Below are positions 41,379 through 51,157 of a stretch of DNA of 64,000 nucleotides, one piece after another; within the stretch, counting starts at the first letter, position 1, and the number at the start of each line of letters is the position of its first letter. The notes beneath the pieces are model-generated. The model was not told where the DNA came from. It worked only from the letters and a program-made list of their open reading frames with translations, and ran no database searches. The position numbers were made by a program, and so were the translations under genes. Source of the DNA: Diacronema lutheri (Eukaryota > Haptophyta > Pavlovophyceae > Pavlovales > Pavlovaceae). The stretch is from assembly GCA_019448385.1 (NCBI GenBank), contig JAGTXO010000002.1:1240001-1304000 (forward strand), in the 5' to 3' direction.

Positions 41379-42690
41379 CTACGCCGGCACGGCGACGACG
41401 CGCACGGATAGGTCGCCTGCCGCGATCGCGAGCGCGCGCGAGTCTGTGGAGAAGTCGACGCCGTAAACGCCTTTGCTGAGGTTGACCACGCCCACCGGTT
41501 CGAGGCTCGAGCGCGAGAAGAGGCGCACCTCGTTAGCGCCCGAGCCGCCCGCCGCGATGTGCTTGCCGGACGCGCTGAACTGCGCCGCGTAGAGGAGGCA
41601 CGGCTCGCTCGAGTCCAGCCACGGCACATTCGCAATCAGCTCGCCAGAGCGATAATCCCACAGCTGCAGCTGCTCCGTCGGCCGCCACGAGCCCGAGACG
41701 ATGTCGTTGCCCGAGATGTCGACCGAGTCGCCACAGATGTGCGGCCCGAAAATGGACCGAACGGATCCCTCGGTGCGCAGGTCCCACATTTGAATCGTGT
41801 TGTCCCAGCCGGCGGAGAGGAGCATGTGCTCGTCCGTCGGGTGAAAGCGCAGCGAGAAGACCCGGTTGGAATGACCTGCGCGCGCCACGCACGGCGTACG
41901 GCGCGCGGCGCGCGAACCATCCAGCCGTGGGTCGGCCGGCCGCTTGCGCCGTGCAAGCGTCGCCGGGCGGCCCTTTTTGAAAATGGGGGGGTGGGGGGTG
42001 GGGGTGGGGAAGGGAGGAGCAATCCGCTGCGCCGCGCCCGCTGCACCGCCGCCCGCGGCGCGGCGCACCTGCATGCTTCTTGCCGAAGCCGGACGAGAGG
42101 TCGGCGACCTTTGTTTTGGTCGCCTCGTCGTAGATGCGGACAGTGTAGTCCTTGCCTGCGGTGGCAAATTTGGAGCCGTCCGCCTTGTAGTCGATGGCGA
42201 AGACCTGGTTGTCGGGCTCGACGATGGTGTGCAGGCATTTGCCCGACGTCACATGCCAGTGCTGGATGCACCCGTCTGCGTTCGCCGTGAGCAGCACGTT
42301 CCGCGTCTTGGTGGACGCGCTCGCTGGCCGGAACCGCATCGCCGTCGACGGCAGGCCTTTGTCCGACGTGGTGAGCTGGTAAGAGAGACGCCCTGTCTGC
42401 GCCTGGTAAACGCGTACCACCCCGCTCCCAAGCCCGGCGGCGACGAGCGTGCTATCCGACGAGAAGCGCACGCAGAACACCTCGGACGAGTGCGCGCCGA
42501 CCGACCAGTTCTGCGCGAGCGGCTTCAGGCTTATCGGCACCCTCGACGGGGCCGTGGCGGCCAGCGAACGCGCAGGTGGGCTCGTCTGATCTGACGGCGT
42601 GTCCTCAATGCCCTCGTCCACGTCGCCCTCGCCGTCGTCCGACGAGCCCCGCGGCTCGTCGTCCTCCGCGCTTTGGGCGGCGCTCGCCAT
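41379..42690 (-). CDS. WD40-repeat protein, single propeller, 372 aa, two exons
   Basis: Exons 42690-42069 and 41875-41379 are joined across a 193-nt intron (donor GCAG|gtgcgc, acceptor cgcag|GTC, phase 1). After an acidic leader ('EDDEPRGSSDDGEGDVDEGI') come about seven WD-like blades, including 'GAHSSEVFCVRFSSDSTLVA', 'LTANADGCIQHWHVTSGKCL', 'GHSNRVFSLRFHPTDEHMLL' and 'SAGWDNTIQMWDLRTEGSV'. It resembles a group of small uncharacterised WD40 proteins found widely in protists. A scaffold role is likely, partner unknown. The intron has a long pyrimidine tract (poly-C/A on the coding strand). It is head-to-head with the uS15 gene, 128 bp between start codons. Confidence 0.85.
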
Positions 42691-42818
42691 TGCTGCGGCC
42701 AACGGCCGAAGCGCGGAAAGGGCCGCTCCGGGGCGGCCGGTCCGGGGCTGACGGCGCGCTTTTTTCGAAAAGGGAGGGTTGGGCCCTTCTCTGCGACGTG
42801 AACGTTCATCAGGTCGCC
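42691..42818. promoter_or_regulatory. Bidirectional promoter region, WD40 gene / uS15
   Basis: 128 bp between divergent start codons. It contains gcgcttttttcgaaaagggagg, a T/A-rich island that recurs in related form in other head-to-head intervals of this window. Confidence 0.5.
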
Positions 42819-43745
42819 ATGTGGAGGAGTGCAGCGTGCCTTCTCGTCGCGCAGGCGTGCAGCGCCTACACGATGGGCGGGGCACCCGCCTCGCGGCCGG
42901 TGCGTCGCCTGGCGGCGCGTGCACGGTGGCGCGCGCCCGCGCGCGCCGTCGTGCGAGCTTCGCCTGCACGCCGCGCCCGGGGGTGCGCGGCGCAGGCCGC
43001 GGGGCGTTCCAGTCCGGCTCGCGCGGTACGCTCAGTGGCCGTCGGCCCGCACGCCACGAGCTGACGCACCTCGTGCGCCCTCGTCACGCGCGCCCTGCTG
43101 CCGCACAGGTGGTCGCTCGCTCGCGCCCCATCGCCATGTCGGACACGATGGTTGCGCTCGGCCTGACGCAGGAGGAGATCGCGGAGGGCGAGGATTGGAC
43201 TGCGACGATCGCAGAGCTCGCGGGGCCGATGATCGATGAGAAGGTCGACATGGCGCCGGTTCGCCCATACGTGAATAAGCAGGCCATGCAGGCCGCCCTC
43301 GAGCAGTGGCGCGTGCACGAGAACGATGTTGGCTCCACGCAGGTTTGGCGCGCGCCCGCGGCACCCGCCCGTCGGGCGCGCCGTCACGCCCGTCGTAGCC
43401 CGCGCGCAGTGCGGCTCGTGCCGACACCTTTGCCGCCGCCGCTGCCGCCGCCGCTCCGATGCGCGCGGCCCCGCGCGCGCGCAGGTTCAGATTGCGCGTC
43501 TGAGCGAGCGGATCAAATACCTGACCGAGCATCAGGCCCGCAACAAGAAGGACAAGGCGACTGAGCGCGGGCTGGTCAAGCTTGCCAACCACCGGCGCAA
43601 GCTCCTCAAGTTCTTGATTGAGGACGATCTCGAGGTCTTCGAGAAGATCACCGCCGCGTACGGCATCCGCACGCGCAAGATCGTCGAGGAGTCGATGGGC
43701 GTCGTGCGGCGCGACAAGAGCCGCTCCAACGGCGCAATGAACTAG
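42819..43745 (+). CDS. Organellar (plastid- or mitochondrial-type) ribosomal protein uS15, 191 aa, three exons
   Basis: Exons 42819-42899, 43109-43342 and 43485-43745 are joined across introns of 209 and 142 nt (donors gtgcgt and gtttgg, both phase 0). The C-terminal half is bacterial-type S15: 'GSTQVQIARLSERIKYLTEH' (split by intron 2), 'NKKDKATERGLVKLANHRRK' and 'LLKFLIEDDLEVFEKI'. uS15 binds the central domain of small-subunit rRNA. The first exon encodes a signal-peptide-like 'ACLLVAQACSAYTMGGAPA', which favours import into a secondary plastid. About 85 residues precede the S15 core, longer than bacterial S15 (about 89 residues in total). The organelle is inferred from the leader. Confidence 0.85.
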
Positions 43746-44633
43746 GCGCGCCGGCGGGCGGCGCGCGCCGCGGGGGGTTTGCCGCGGGGCCCCGGCAGGC
43801 GCCAGAAGGGGCGCCGGCGGCACATTCTCAGATCGGGATCTGCGGGCGCGACCACGCTGTAGCGGCCTAGCCTCATGCCAGCCGCCAGGTCGTGACTCGT
43901 GTGCTTTGTTGTCTTTGGTGATTGAGTCTGGCCACAAGCCCACAAGCCTGCTGCGGCAGCCATGTCTCTCCAGAGATTTGGTCCAAGCTCAAGAGTGGCT
44001 TCGGGTGCGCGCTCACGTGCGCGCGCTCTTTTCGCTCTGCGCCTGCGCCACGCGCTTTGCGGCCAAACCTGCCGTTCTCGGGCGTACTAGGGCGGGCCGG
44101 CTTCGTCGTGCCGTGTGACGCTTCCGTTTTCACGCCCCACATTCCAAGGACCGGCCGCGGATCCGCCGATCACGAGAGTGTGGCGTGCTCTGCGCGCCGC
44201 TGGCTCGCGACGAGCGATCGTCGCGCCCCTTGAAAGCCAATGCGAACGGCGTTGCCCATCCATCCTTCGCGTGCGGAAGCTGAGCACGCCTGCCTCTCCC
44301 AGCTCCTCGCCGCGCGCGAGCAGGAGAGCGACAATGCGCAGGCAATTGGACAGCCAGTTGGCTCCATCTTTCCTCGCGCGCGTAAGCGGCGCTTTGCGGG
44401 TCGCAGCCATCTGCGGTACGTGGGGACGCCGGCGAGCGCGCGGTTCGCGCGCGCGCGGGCGTTGGCACGTGCGCAGCGCGCATGCGCCTATGTCGCGAAC
44501 ACCGTACATTTGCCGTCCCTTTCGGTCGGGCGATCGCATGGGTAGGGCGGTGACTGCTTTGTGGCCGTGCAGGCCTCCCCATGGGCAACACTTGAGAGTG
44601 CGTGCAGCTGCAGCGCGCTGCTCGTGATCCCTC

Positions 44634-44634
<1 letters not shown>

Positions 44635-44667
<33 letters not shown>
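44635..44667. repeat. 33-nt poly-C homopolymer
   Basis: The longest uninterrupted homopolymer in the window, followed by ttcccctccccccc. Confidence 0.9.
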
Positions 44668-44831
44668 TTCCCCTCCCCCCCAACAGTGTTGGCGAAGAAT
44701 CTTCACACGCGGAGTCTTACCCCCTCGGGCGTGCCGGCATCACGCGGGCGCGCACGGTGCCACTGCACGCCAATGCGTTCGTGGAATCGACGCGCCTTGT
44801 CCTTCCCGCCCTTCCCTGGGTTGGGCGCTCT

Positions 44832-44881
44832 GTCCGCCGCGCCATTCGGGCCCGAATTCTACTCAAAATCGGCCGGTCAGG
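44832..44881 (+). repeat. Dispersed 51-bp repeat, copy 2
   Basis: Same two blocks as at 39021-39071 (gtccgccgcgcc, then the cgaattctactcaaaatcgg core ending ccggtcagg). It begins about 50 bp before the CEP131 stop on the opposite side. Confidence 0.85.
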
Positions 44882-44928
44882 GGCTCAGGGCCCTGGGAAG
44901 TTGTTCCCCCACCCCCCTACAACAGCTG

Positions 44929-47900
44929 CTACTCCAACATGCGCTCGACGTCGTTGAGCCTGGCAGTGAGCTGCGCGATCATCTCGTCCTTGCGCGAGAT
45001 CGCGCCCACAACCCTGCGCGCAGAGCAGCATGGTCGAACGCGCGAGGTTGGGCGGGGGCCCACGTCCGCGCGCCACGCGGATGGCGTGGAAGCGCGCGAC
45101 GCACGGCGTGACGCGGCTCGCACCTTTGCTCGATCCGCGCGAGCTCGCCCTCGTGCTGCGCGCGGAGCTCCGCGAGCTCGGCCGCGTGCGACTGGTCGGC
45201 GCCCGAGTGCGCGGCGTGCAGCTCGGCGAGCTGCTCGGAAAGGAGGGCCTTCTCCGCGTGCGCGGCCGCCGTGCGCTGCTCGAGCTGCGCGCGCACCGCT
45301 TGTGCATCGCGGCGCGCTTCGGCCGCAGCGCGCGCGAGCGCGTCGACCTCGGCCTGCGCGGCGCGCTCCTGCCATCGTGCGACCAGACGAAACGGCGCGC
45401 GCGCGCATGAGTGTATGAGAGTGTGTGAGTCCCGTGAGTGTGATTCGTAGGCCTGCGCGCGCGCGCGCGCGCGCACCGCCTCGCCACGCTCGGCGCGTAG
45501 CCGCTCGCGCTCCGACGCGTTCTCCGCGGCGGCGGCGGTCGTGCGGTCGAGCTGCGCGCGCAGCTGCTCGTACATGTAGTTGGCCTGCTCGGCGCGCGCG
45601 CTCGCGTCGGCGGCCTCTTGCCTCGACGCGTGCGCGTCGCGCGTCGCGGCCGCAGTCAGCTCGTCGGCGCGGCGGTGCGCGGCGGCCTCGAGCTCACGCT
45701 TTGTGCGCGCCATCTCCTCCGACAGCTTTGCGATCACGCGGCTCACCTCCTCGTCTCGCCGCGCGGCCGCGGCCGCGACGAGCTGCTGCTCCTTGCGTGC
45801 GGCCTCGGCGGCGAGCGCTGCGCGCTGCGTCTGAATCCACTCGGCCTGCTCGGCCTCGAGCTCGCGCTTCAGCTGCGCGCGCTCGGCATGCAGCGCCTCG
45901 CTCGCGCCCTGCCGGCCGGCGGCCGCGGCCGCGCGCGCGTCCGCGATCTGCGCGTCGGCCGCGGCGCGCAGCTCGCGCAGCTCCGCCTCGTGGCGCGCCG
46001 CCTCGCGCCGCCTCGCCGCCTCCGCAAGCTCGCGCACTTCCTCGAGCTCTGACAGCGTCGACTTGCGCGCCGCGCGCGCCGCCGCGTCCGCCTCGGCGCG
46101 CACGCGCTCGACGGCCTCGCTTCCAGCGATCCGCTCGCGCGTGACCGCCTTCTCGACCGCCTCGTCCGCGCGCGCGCTCGCGCCCTTGAGCTCTCGCGCG
46201 CACGCAGCGCGCTCGTCGGCGACGGCCTGCGCGACCCCAGCGCGCGTCGCCTCCGACAGCGTGCGAACCTCCTCCCGGTGTTTCTCGATGAGGCGCTGCG
46301 CAGCGCGGCGTGGCGGGGCGGCGCGGCGGGCGGCGCACGAGCGTGCGCGCGCGTGCACGGCGCGAGGTCAGACGCGGCTTTCCGCGAGCGCGCGCGCCTG
46401 CCGATGCCCGCAGCGCGCGCCACGCGCGGCTCACGGCCGGCCGCGCGCCTGCGGCGCGCGCCTGGATGTCGGGCTCGAGGCCGCGAATCGTCAGCTCCTT
46501 GATCTCCTTGGCTTTCGCGGCCATCCACTGCTCACGCTTGGCCCTGTCCGAGACGGCGAGTGCCTCGGCGCGCCGACGCACCTCGCGCGACGCGGCCTCG
46601 TCTCGCGCGCGCAGCCGCGCCTCAAACTTGGTCTCGAGCGCGCTCGACTGCGCATTGAGCGCCTCGACCTGCCGTGCGAGCTCCGTCTTATCCGCAAGGA
46701 GGCGATCGATGAAGCCGAGGTGGCGCGCGATGGCGAGCTCATGCTCGCCCTTCGCCGCCTCGACGCGGCTCGCCGCTGCACCCTCCGCCTCGGCCACTCG
46801 CCGCGCGCTCTCGGCGCGCGCCGCCGCGAGCTCGAGCTCGAGTTGAGCGGCTCTAGTACTCTCGTCTGCGAGCTGCTGCTTGAGCGACGCCATCTTTGCC
46901 TTGACGCCGGAGTAGAGCTCGGACGCCGTCGTGCCGCCGTGCGCGCCGCCGTACGCAGGCTCGCACGCCGTCGGCGTGCCGCCGAGCTCGGCGCCGAGCA
47001 GCCGCGCGCCCGCGCCCGCGCGAGCTCGCACGTCCGCGCCGGGCGAGCGGGCGCGCGCTCCACCGGCCGCGCTCCCGCGCTCGCCGCCCGCGCACGCGCG
47101 CGGCGCGACGAGCGCGGCGTTGGTCTCGGCAACGTCGAGGAAGGCGAGGATGCTCTGCAGCTTCTCCTCCGAGCCGTGCACGGCGCGAAGCGGCGGCGGC
47201 GGCGGCGGGCGAGCCTGCATGCCCGGCGCGCGCCGGCGCGGCGAGGCGGAGGCGGCCGGCTCAGCGTCCGCGGCGCGTGCGGGGCTCGGCGGCGCTGTCG
47301 CGCGCGTGGAGTCGGAAGCAGGCCACGCGCCTAGGTGCTTAGTGCCACCCGCGCTCGGGCTGCGCAGCTGTGCGCGCATTGCAGACGGCGGCGTGCCGAA
47401 AGACGTGCCCACACCCGTGGCGCCGCCCGCGGCCGTGCGCTCCGCGCCTACGACGGGCGAAAGCTGCGAAGCCGCAACGCAGGGCTGCAGGCCGTAGGCG
47501 CGCGCACGCTCGAGCGCGGGGCTGCTGGAACGAATGACGAGCTCGTCCAACCCCGCGCCGGGCGGAGCGCGCTTGGCCGCGTCGGACGCGGTCGATGCGG
47601 GAGGCAGGAGCGCGAGCGAGTCGTGCGACATCTCGACTGGCTGGCCAACAGGCCGTCGTCGAGCAAAGCGCGTCTGCAGCTCGAACGGCGGCGAATCGAA
47701 GCTACCGGCGGCCGATGACGTGTTCAGCGCAGCCCCTTTCGCGCCACGCACCGCCGGAGCGGCGCGCGCGCGCGCGAGCGTCGCGCGGAATGCGCGCTGG
47801 ATGCGCGAGGCTGCGCCGCGCGCGCGCTCGCTACGATCGGCCGGCCGGCGTAGCGGCCTCAGCTCGGCCGAATCGTGCAGCGCCGCCCACGTCCCCTGCT

Positions 47901-47970
47901 CGCTGTCCGCGCCGAGCGCTTGCCCAGCGCTCCGGCTCGCGAGCACCGGCCGTGGCGGCAGCGCCAGCAT
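44929..47970 (-). CDS. CEP131: Centrosomal protein CEP131 (AZI1), 885 aa, four exons
   Basis: Exons 47970-46462, 46295-45477, 45368-45124 and 45013-44929 form one frame of 885 residues. Markers: an IQ motif near residue 55 ('AASRIQRAFRATLARARA'), a disordered Pro/Ser-rich middle, then a long coiled coil from about residue 340. The hallmark 'AAKAKEIKELTIRGLEPDIQ' runs into 'RLIEKHREEVRTLSEA' across intron 1. CEP131 is a centriolar-satellite and transition-zone protein needed for ciliogenesis. Intron 1 (46296-46461) seems to start with GC (CAG|gcgcgc) because the conserved block resumes exactly after the acceptor; introns 2 and 3 are GT-AG. The last exon ends 'RLNDVERMLE'. It is head-to-head with the CHTOP-like gene, 100 bp between starts, and is the second ciliary gene in the window. 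Confidence 0.88.
46296..46461 (-). other. Probable GC-AG intron of CEP131 (166 nt)
   Basis: The exon ends ...GACATCCAG and the next begins CGCCTCATC. The only GT donors nearby would add about 11 non-conserved residues inside a conserved block. Using gcgcgc as the donor gives a perfect family match. Confidence 0.6.
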
Positions 47971-48070
47971 CGCCCCGCGGTCCGTTCAAAAATGGCGAGG
48001 GCGCGAGAAAGGAGTCCAGAGACTCCGGGCGAGGGTCGCAGCGGCCCGATCGACTTGTGGGGGAGGAGCA
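47971..48070. promoter_or_regulatory. Bidirectional promoter region, CEP131 / CHTOP-like
   Basis: 100 bp. It contains gttcaaaaatggcgag, similar to the HFM1/SAP30BP interval read on the other strand (ttttcaaatggcg). Confidence 0.45.
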
Positions 48071-48688
48071 ATGCCTCCGCGGCGCAAGAACACGGCGGTC
48101 GGCGGCGGCGGCGGCGGCGGCGGCGGCGTGGGCCGCCCGCGCGTGGTGACGGCGGCGCGGCCAGTGGCTACCGCCAAGAAGGCGATGACGCTCAGCGAGC
48201 GCTTCTCGCAGATCTCCAAGGTTGGGCGAGGGGCCGCGCCGGCCCCCGCGACGGGCGTGGGCAAGCGCAGGCAAGCCACCGCGACCGCGCAGGGCGCTAA
48301 CCGGCACGCGAAGCAGATGGCCGCGCGCACGGGCCAGCCCGCCGTTAACTTTGTGCAGGCCGGCAAGTCGAAGAAGAAGGCCGGCGCTGGCGCCGCGCCG
48401 ATGGAGACGGAGAACGCCGCCGCCGCTGGCGGGCGAGGGCGCGGCAAGGGCAAGGGGAAGGCGAGCGGTGAGGCGGCGCCGCGCGGCGGCCGCGCCAAGG
48501 CGGAGCCGGCGCCTCTGCCTGACAAGGACGCGCTCGATGGCGAGATGGACTCGTACTGGAAGAGCGCCGGCGCCAACGCCACCGCAACGCCCGCCGCAGC
48601 CGCAATGGCCGCCGCCGACGCCGACGTGCTCGCCGGCGTGCCTGATACGGCGGTGCCCGACACGGACGAGGCCATGGCGACGGCGTGA
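48071..48688 (+). CDS. CHTOP/FOP-like RNA-export and chromatin adaptor, 205 aa
   Basis: The N-terminal block 'AMTLSERFSQI' matches the conserved helix of CHTOP and related UIF/ALYREF-type adaptors. The middle is Arg/Gly/Lys-rich ('AAGGRGRGKGKGKASG', 'RGGRAKAEPA'), as in substrates of arginine methyltransferases. The C-terminal 'PLPDKDALDGEMDSYWK' is the FOP-duplication (LDxxLDxYM-like) signature. Such proteins bind mRNA and the TREX helicase UAP56 in the nucleus. An N-terminal run of Gly (residues 11-19) and Ala-rich linkers make it mostly disordered. Single exon. The start at 48071 follows directly after the short shared promoter. Confidence 0.7.
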   Translation: MPPRRKNTAVGGGGGGGGGVGRPRVVTAARPVATAKKAMTLSERFSQISKVGRGAAPAPATGVGKRRQATATAQGANRHAKQMAARTGQPAVNFVQAGKSKKKAGAGAAPMETENAAAAGGRGRGKGKGKASGEAAPRGGRAKAEPAPLPDKDALDGEMDSYWKSAGANATATPAAAAMAAADADVLAGVPDTAVPDTDEAMATA

Positions 48689-48952
48689 GCATGCTCACGG
48701 CGCGGGCGTGCCAGCGCGTTCACAGCACCGTGTTTGACCGTTGCGCGCGCGCTGGCGAACGCTCGGCGCACAGGCAACGGCCGTGCCACGTCTTCTGTGG
48801 CGACGGCTGTGAGTTGGCTGCGAGGGTCGGACGGAGCGGCCGTGCCTGAGAGAATGGTGTAACTGCTCGCCAGGCATCGTGAAGCTGACTGGTCGCACCT
48901 CGCGTCAGAGCTCTGTCGTCGTGGAAACAGGGCACGCGTCCTCCCGGCGTGC

Positions 48953-50306
48953 CTACTTGCGGCTTTTCTTGGCCGGACGCTCCCTGTTCACCGTCTCCAC
49001 CTCCTCCTCCTCCTCCCCCTCCTGCGCCTCGTCATCGTCGTCGTCCTCGCCGGCCATCTCGTCATCGTCGTCATCGTCGTCGTCGTCACCGTCGCCGCGG
49101 AGCTGGTAGGTCGTCTCGACGTACTCCTCGGCGTAGAGCTCCGCGTTGAGCGGCGTCTTGTACTTGTACCCGTCCGCCGCCCACGGCACGTCGCCCACCT
49201 CGTTGTTGGTGAGCGGCATGCGGCGCGACGACGCGAGGTAGGCAGCGATCGGCGGCAGCTCGGCGAACATGGTCACGAATGCGGAAAGGTCCTGGATCCG
49301 GGCAGACGCATGCAGCGCGAAGGATCCGGGCGGCGCGCGTGCGACGGCCGCGCACAAGCTCGCGTTGGGCTCAAAGCGTGGCGCGCGCGCCGCCAGTTGC
49401 AGACGGCGCTCGGGGCGCACGCGCGCGCCCGCAGTGCCTCGCCGCAGCGCGCTGCGCGCAGCGCCAAGCACTCGGCGCGGCAGACCGCCGCGACGCACCT
49501 CGAAGCCATTGGCCTTGAGGTAGCCAGGCTTGAGCTCCTCGACAGTCGAGAGGGAGTGGAACATCCCCACATCGCCGTACGTTGCAGCCATCCCCGAAAA
49601 GAAGGGCCCCTCGTACTCGTCGAGGAGCTCGGAGGCCTTGGTGAGCATGCCGTGAAACTTCTCCTTGTCGGCGTCGGTCTGCGTGTGGATCGCGTTCTTG
49701 TTCGAGCCGAGGTCCTTGGAGCACTCGAAGACCATGTCGGCGCGCGACTCGCCGACGGCGCCCTGCTCCGACCCGTCAAGGTTGGCCTCCTTGGCGATGT
49801 AGCGCACGATGGAGGAAGACTGGCAGAGGACCTGGTCGGCGTCTTCAAGGTCGCCGCCCATGAAGAGCGGCATCTGCCCGAACGGCGCCGCCGCCTTGAA
49901 CTCCTTGGTGTCCCAGTAAAGCACGCTGTCGTACGGCATCTGCGCCAGCTCGAGCATCAGGCGGGGCAGCTCGCCGAGCCTGGCGGTGGCCGATGGGGGC
50001 AGGCGGGACGTATGCGCGCGGTGGCCGATGGGGGCAGGCGGGACGTATGCGCGCGGGTCGGAGCGCACGATGCGCGGGCGCGTCGGCGCGCGCGATGGCG
50101 GGGCGATCGGCCGGCGGGGCTGAGCGACACGCAGATCGCGCGCGGCGCGCGCACCCGCGAATGGCAAAGTAGTGAAGCGTGTACGGCTCGGCGCTGAGGC
50201 CGGAGGCGATCAGGACCGGCGACCAATCCGCCGGACGGAAGCGAACGACCGCGCGCGGGTGCGGGCCGCTGAGGCTGTCGATCGTCTTGCCCTTCTTCGG
50301 CGGCAT
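48953..50306 (-). CDS. Glutathione S-transferase-like protein with acidic, lysine-capped C-terminal tail, 323 aa, three exons
   Basis: Exons 50306-50155, 49979-49499 and 49291-48953 are joined across introns of 175 nt (donor gtgcgc, phase 2) and 207 nt (donor gtgcgt, phase 0). The thioredoxin-like N-domain is 'EPYTLHYFAIRG/LGELPRL', the second motif 'PFGQMPLFMGG', and the Gln-Ser-Ser 'CQSSSIVRYIAKEANL'. The C-domain has 'GMAATYGDVGMFHSLSTVEE' and 'LSAFVTMFAELPPIAAYLAS'. This is a sigma/mu-like cytosolic GST. About 45 additional residues at the end are almost all Asp/Glu ('GDGDDDDDDDDDEMAGEDDD'), closing with 'RPAKKSRK', which is not usual for GSTs and could drive nuclear or ribosomal association. 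Intron 1 carries a 35-bp tandem duplication. Confidence 0.85.
49987..50056. repeat. 35-bp tandem duplication inside GST intron 1
   Basis: Two adjacent, essentially identical copies of a unit beginning gtggccgatgggggcaggcg and ending gtatgcgcgcg. The second copy sits next to the acceptor side, so a usable cryptic acceptor may be duplicated as well. Confidence 0.85.
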
Positions 50307-50427
50307 TGTCGGGCTTGCGGGTCGCCACGCGCTCGGCTCTCCTTGAGAAAGATTTTCCCCTTCCCCTTTTTCTCCTGCTTCGCCGGCGATTTCCTCACGC
50401 CGGCCGGGCGCGCTTGGCCGGAGCGCG

Positions 50428-51048
50428 ATGCTGCCAGCGCGGCTGCGCGTGATGAACGCGCTCTTCTCCCTGCGACTCTCGAGCCGCCTATGCGCCCCTC
50501 CGACCGCCGTGTCGTGCACCGCGGGCACGCCGTGGTACGCCGACGAGGGCGCGCCCGCGCTCACATTCTCGTGCACCGCGTGCGGCGGCTGCTGCTCGGG
50601 CGAGTCTGGGCTCGTGCTCTTCTCCCGCAACGAGGCCGCGCGGATGGCGGCGAAGCTCGGGTTGTCCACGGGCGCGTTCTACGAAACGTACGCCCACCGC
50701 GCCTCGACGCAGGGCACGATTAAAGCGAAACGGGCATGGTCGCTCAAGGAGGTGCCGTCAAAGCACGGCTTGGACTGCGCCCTGCTTGGCGCCGGGCGCA
50801 AGTGCCGCGTGTACGACGCTCGGCCGATGCAGTGTTCGACGTACCCGCTGTGGCGCGAGAACGTGGCGACAGAGGAGAGCTGGGAGGAGGTCAAGCGCGA
50901 GTGCCCCGGCGTGCGCCGTCGCGATGGCCGCCCGCTCTCTGCGGAGCACATCGCGCGCACGCTCGAGGAGCTGGACGCGTACTGGGAATCGATCGAGGGG
51001 GAAGCCGCGGAGGACGAGGCTGGCTATCAGAGGGAGCGCGAAAGGTGA
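50428..51048 (+). CDS. YkgJ-family cysteine-cluster (zinc/iron-chelating) protein, 206 aa
   Basis: The CxxCxxCC signature is at residues 49-56 ('FSCTACGGCCSGESG'). It is followed by the second part 'GLDCALL' with 'RKCRVYDARPMQCSTYPLWR', where the spaced cysteines and the R-P-x-x-C-xx-(Y/F)-P block complete the YkgJ/UPF0153 pattern. These proteins bind iron-sulfur or zinc clusters; no eukaryotic reaction is established for them. The first 20 residues are hydrophobic and basic, suggesting organelle import. Single exon, divergent from GST (121 bp between starts), and tail-to-tail with aprataxin (109 bp). Confidence 0.85.
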   Translation: MLPARLRVMNALFSLRLSSRLCAPPTAVSCTAGTPWYADEGAPALTFSCTACGGCCSGESGLVLFSRNEAARMAAKLGLSTGAFYETYAHRASTQGTIKAKRAWSLKEVPSKHGLDCALLGAGRKCRVYDARPMQCSTYPLWRENVATEESWEEVKRECPGVRRRDGRPLSAEHIARTLEELDAYWESIEGEAAEDEAGYQRERER

Positions 51049-51063
51049 CCGTTGGCGACTCGT

Positions 51064-51081
51064 GGGGGGGGGGGGGGGGGG
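51064..51081. repeat. 18-nt poly-G homopolymer
   Basis: It lies 15 bp after the YkgJ-like stop, within the short convergent intergenic region before aprataxin. Confidence 0.9.
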
Positions 51082-51157
51082 CACCGCCACGCAGGCGACG
51101 GCTGAGAGACAAGCACCCAAACGGCGGGCGCCAGCCGTCGGTCGCCGGCCCCTGAGA

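Larger units (their letters stand above)
43746..44928. other. Gene-free interval (1.2 kb) with a poly-C tract and a dispersed repeat
   Basis: Between the stop codons of uS15 and CEP131. Composition is less GC-biased than in coding DNA. It contains poly-C at 44635-44667 and repeat copy 2 at 44832-44881. Frames on both strands lack domain signal. Unknown RNA genes cannot be excluded. Confidence 0.5.
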
